From Planctomycetota bacterium (lineage in GTDB: Bacteria; Planctomycetota; Phycisphaerae; Sedimentisphaerales; Anaerobacaceae), in the NCBI GenBank assembly GCA_017885385.1, contig JAFNGF010000225.1, positions 16,349 through 22,699 on the forward strand: 6,351 nt of DNA, in the 5' to 3' direction. Below are positions 5,061 to 6,351 of this stretch, in pieces. Position 1 is the first letter of the stretch; every line of letters starts with the position of its first letter. The notes below the pieces were generated by a model. That model was not told the DNA's origin. It saw nothing but the letters and a program-made list of their open reading frames with translations, and searched no databases. The position numbers were made by a program, and so were the translations under genes.

Positions 5061-6053
5061 TTTTTCTTTTTTCTCATCGGCGAATTTTCCTGCCGGCCCG
5101 CCAGCCGTGAACAAAACCGCAAACCGCGTCACCAACGCCCCCAAAAGAACATAACCCAAAAGTGCCTGGATTGTTATAAGTATATGCCCCCATACACTCT
5201 GCGCATTCGCATACATATCGCTGAATCCAAGTGTCATGGTAATGATTGAAAAATAAAATGCTCGAAAAGGAACAACCCACCACGGCACTACAACACCATT
5301 TCGATCTACAAATAAATTATCCAGAATCCCCAGCGGCGCTATCACACCCCAAAGATAATAGAGAATAGCGAAGGCTACGGCCGAGACCAAGAAGACTTTT
5401 ATTATCCTCGGAGATGAAATACCATAATCACTGACGCACCAAAATGCGCGAACTATGCACCGTAGAAAACAGTTCTGTTTCGGATACCATTCCTGCCAGT
5501 TCTTCCGCCTTATATTATATTCCAAAAGCTGCTTTGTTCCTGACTCTATTCGTAGTTTGTCCAAACCAACACCACGAAAATCCGTATGACGATCAATTAT
5601 ACAACGCCATAACAATGTAGACCCATTAACAATACTCCTTCGGAAGTCTGCACTCTCAATATGGGCGTATCTCATGTCAAGGCCTTGCAAATGCGTACCA
5701 ATAAACTTTACCCCTTGGAGATAGGAACTGCTTAGATCTGCGTCCTCCATATGGGCGCCATGAAACTTGGCATATTGAAGATAAATGTCTCCACTAAAGC
5801 CAGAGTTCAGTGAGGTATTCAATAAGGCCATTTTAAGATACACATGTGAAAGATCAGCGCCTTCGAGAAGAATATTCTCAGTCGGATTGTTTTTCCGCCA
5901 CTCGTTCCACTCGGTCATGTCTTTCTTATCTGAGCAGCGTTTGAGCATTTCATACTGATCCAGGTCGCAACGCAACCCTTTCTTCAGAAGGTCCGGGTCA
6001 AACCTCCGCTTTTCCCCATTGCGGTTTTCCTTTCTGGATTCCGATTTGTCCAT
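5022..6053 (-). CDS. Pentapeptide-repeat protein with C-terminal two-TM ion channel domain
   Basis: The 343-residue protein starts with a charged region containing DMTEWNEWRKNNP (45-57), a segment often found before pentapeptide repeats. About 20 pentapeptide units (about 62-150; for example LEGAD, MEDAD, IESAD) should form a right-handed beta-helix in the cytoplasm. A linker leads to TM1 (about 217-238), a pore region (FYFSIITMTLGFSD, 266-279) and TM2 (about 290-315), the layout of an Ion_trans_2 potassium-channel-like domain. The filter reads TLGFSD instead of the consensus TVGYGD, so ion selectivity is uncertain. ATG 6053 is preferred, with weak GGTGGG eight bases upstream; a TTG at 6080 is possible. 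The C-terminal tail from about residue 331 comes from the inverted repeat. Sampled rows here are about 37% GC against nearly 70% in some neighbours, which may mean a separate origin. Confidence 0.88.
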   Translation of the reverse strand: MDKSESRKENRNGEKRRFDPDLLKKGLRCDLDQYEMLKRCSDKKDMTEWNEWRKNNPTENILLEGADLSHVYLKMALLNTSLNSGFSGDIYLQYAKFHGAHMEDADLSSSYLQGVKFIGTHLQGLDMRYAHIESADFRRSIVNGSTLLWRCIIDRHTDFRGVGLDKLRIESGTKQLLEYNIRRKNWQEWYPKQNCFLRCIVRAFWCVSDYGISSPRIIKVFLVSAVAFAILYYLWGVIAPLGILDNLFVDRNGVVVPWWVVPFRAFYFSIITMTLGFSDMYANAQSVWGHILITIQALLGYVLLGALVTRFAVLFTAGGPAGKFADEKKEKATESTERHRENR

Positions 6054-6081
6054 AAATCTTACCCACCACTTTGAGGGCAAA

Positions 6082-6110
6082 AACCGCGCAATAAATTGCG
6101 GGGCTAAATA
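6082..6110 (-). repeat. Hairpin repeat copy 3 (TATTTAG + 9-position stem)
   Basis: On the minus strand TATTTAG (plus 6104-6110) is followed by arms CCCCGCAAT and ATTGCGCGG with a two-base loop and then TT. One of nine stem positions is unpaired. Against copy 1 two stem pairs have changed on both sides (A-T to C-G, and C-G to G-C) while the core CAATTTATTG is the same. It would lie in the 5' leader of the channel transcript, about 30 bases before the start codon. Confidence 0.75.
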
Positions 6111-6168
6111 TTTACCCGCCTTTGTTTGCGTTTTGACTTCTGAATTCCATTTACGGCTTCGGCTGCCC

Positions 6169-6197
6169 AGAATATGCCGGCGTTGTTATAATGTCAA
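6169..6197 (-). promoter_or_regulatory. Sigma-70-type promoter of the channel gene
   Basis: Minus-strand TTGACA (plus 6192-6197, perfect) is separated by exactly 17 bases from TATTCT (plus 6169-6174, 4 of 6). Transcription would begin near 6162 and give a leader of about 110 bases that contains hairpin copy 3. Its -35 shares base 6192 with the -10 of the opposing ispE promoter. Confidence 0.6.
6184..6192 (+). promoter_or_regulatory. Extended -10 promoter of ispE
   Basis: TGTTATAAT is a perfect TATAAT (6187-6192) with the TG extension. The -35 area (about 6163-6169) matches TTGACA poorly, as is usual for extended -10 promoters. Predicted transcription starts near 6199, only about five bases before the ispE ATG. 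Confidence 0.5.
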
Positions 6198-6203
6198 TGA
6201 ACA

Positions 6204-6351
6204 ATGAACAACGGACACCAAACAACTTGCGCCCAACAATTCGAGTCTGTTGGCAATGGCCTTTTGGTTCGGGCACCGGCGAAGATAAATCTGTCGCTGC
6301 TCATAGCCGGCAAAAGGCCTGACGGCTTTCACGAAATCGAAACAGTAATGG
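6204..6351 (+). CDS. ispE: 4-diphosphocytidyl-2-C-methyl-D-erythritol kinase, N-terminal part (3' end outside window)
   Basis: The first 49 codons of IspE, the GHMP-family kinase that phosphorylates CDP-methylerythritol in the MEP route to isoprenoids, run to the window's end. RAPAKINLSL (from residue 23) is the family N-terminal signature; K27 and N29 correspond to the conserved substrate-site lysine and asparagine. KRPDGFHEIETVM matches the conserved R-x-D-G-Y/F-H segment. An in-frame TGA at 6198-6200 makes ATG 6204 the earliest start. The residues before the signature (about 22) are slightly long, so an internal TTG at 6264 is an alternative. No Shine-Dalgarno is seen, which fits the very short predicted leader. 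The ATP-binding loop and catalytic aspartate lie beyond the window. The gene is divergent from the channel gene. Confidence 0.9.
   Translation, partial: MNNGHQTTCAQQFESVGNGLLVRAPAKINLSLLIAGKRPDGFHEIETVM

Noticed and set aside
4989..5071. Rho-independent terminator on the plus strand
   Set aside because: The stem and following T-run look right, but no plus-strand gene reads into it, and on the minus strand no T-run follows. Its unit structure marks it as a dispersed inverted repeat.
4591..5154. Plus-strand open frame of 187 codons across the repeat cluster
   Set aside because: It is antisense to the DedA-like gene and stays open only because the repeats lack stops; no family motif is seen.
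6054..6080. TTG start at 6080 for the channel protein
   Set aside because: It adds nine residues with no family support; ATG 6053 has a weak but placed GGTGGG upstream.
6133..6138. TTGACT as -35 of an ispE promoter
   Set aside because: It is 48 bases from the TATAAT at 6187, and no -10-like sequence lies 16-18 bases downstream of it.

Overview
The window looks like a bacterial chromosome of about 50% GC, most likely Planctomycetota and perhaps the Phycisphaerae/Sedimentisphaerales side. This is inferred from three things: a membrane protein with an N-terminal CxxC...CxxC ribbon, a lipoprotein metallopeptidase with the HEGWH...WLDEG signature common in that phylum, and a high load of short dispersed repeats that are read into proteins. 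Family names are recognised from sequence motifs only; no search was run.

Layout. Bases 1-554 (+) are the C-terminal part of a PilT-type pilus retraction ATPase. Bases 629-1510 (+) encode a zinc-ribbon, multi-pass membrane protein of unknown role. From 1537 to 6053 five genes lie on the minus strand. In transcription order they are a pentapeptide-repeat two-TM ion channel (6053-5022), a YqaA/DedA-like membrane protein (4952-4200), an AMMECR1-domain protein (4152-3583), a secreted lipoprotein metallopeptidase (3288-2134) and a Maf nucleotide pyrophosphatase (2127-1537). The last two are 6 bases apart and probably one operon. At 6204 the start of ispE (+) runs off the window. The channel gene and ispE are divergent, and their predicted promoters overlap.

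The most unusual content is the repeats. (1) Three hairpins share the 5' flank TATTTAGCC and a closing GGTT but have different arms; two of them show paired compensatory changes. They lie at gene borders (1521-1549, 4169-4196, 6082-6110) and resemble REP-type elements. (2) A GC-rich 27-base unit occurs three times at 4821-4930, with a diverged fourth copy at 569-594. (3) A 21-base tandem pair lies at 4943-4984. (4) A CACAGAG-type inverted repeat lies at 4989-5060. Families 2 and 3 supply the ribosome binding site, start codon and about 45 N-terminal residues of the DedA-like protein. Family 4 supplies the C-terminus and stop of the channel. A family-1 hairpin supplies the last three residues and stop of Maf. 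Repeats have thus been absorbed into gene ends across the window.

No pathway links all the genes. PilT belongs to type IV pili, IspE to the MEP isoprenoid pathway, Maf to nucleotide-pool cleaning, and the others are membrane or envelope proteins. I see no tRNA, rRNA, CRISPR array, transposase or integrase.
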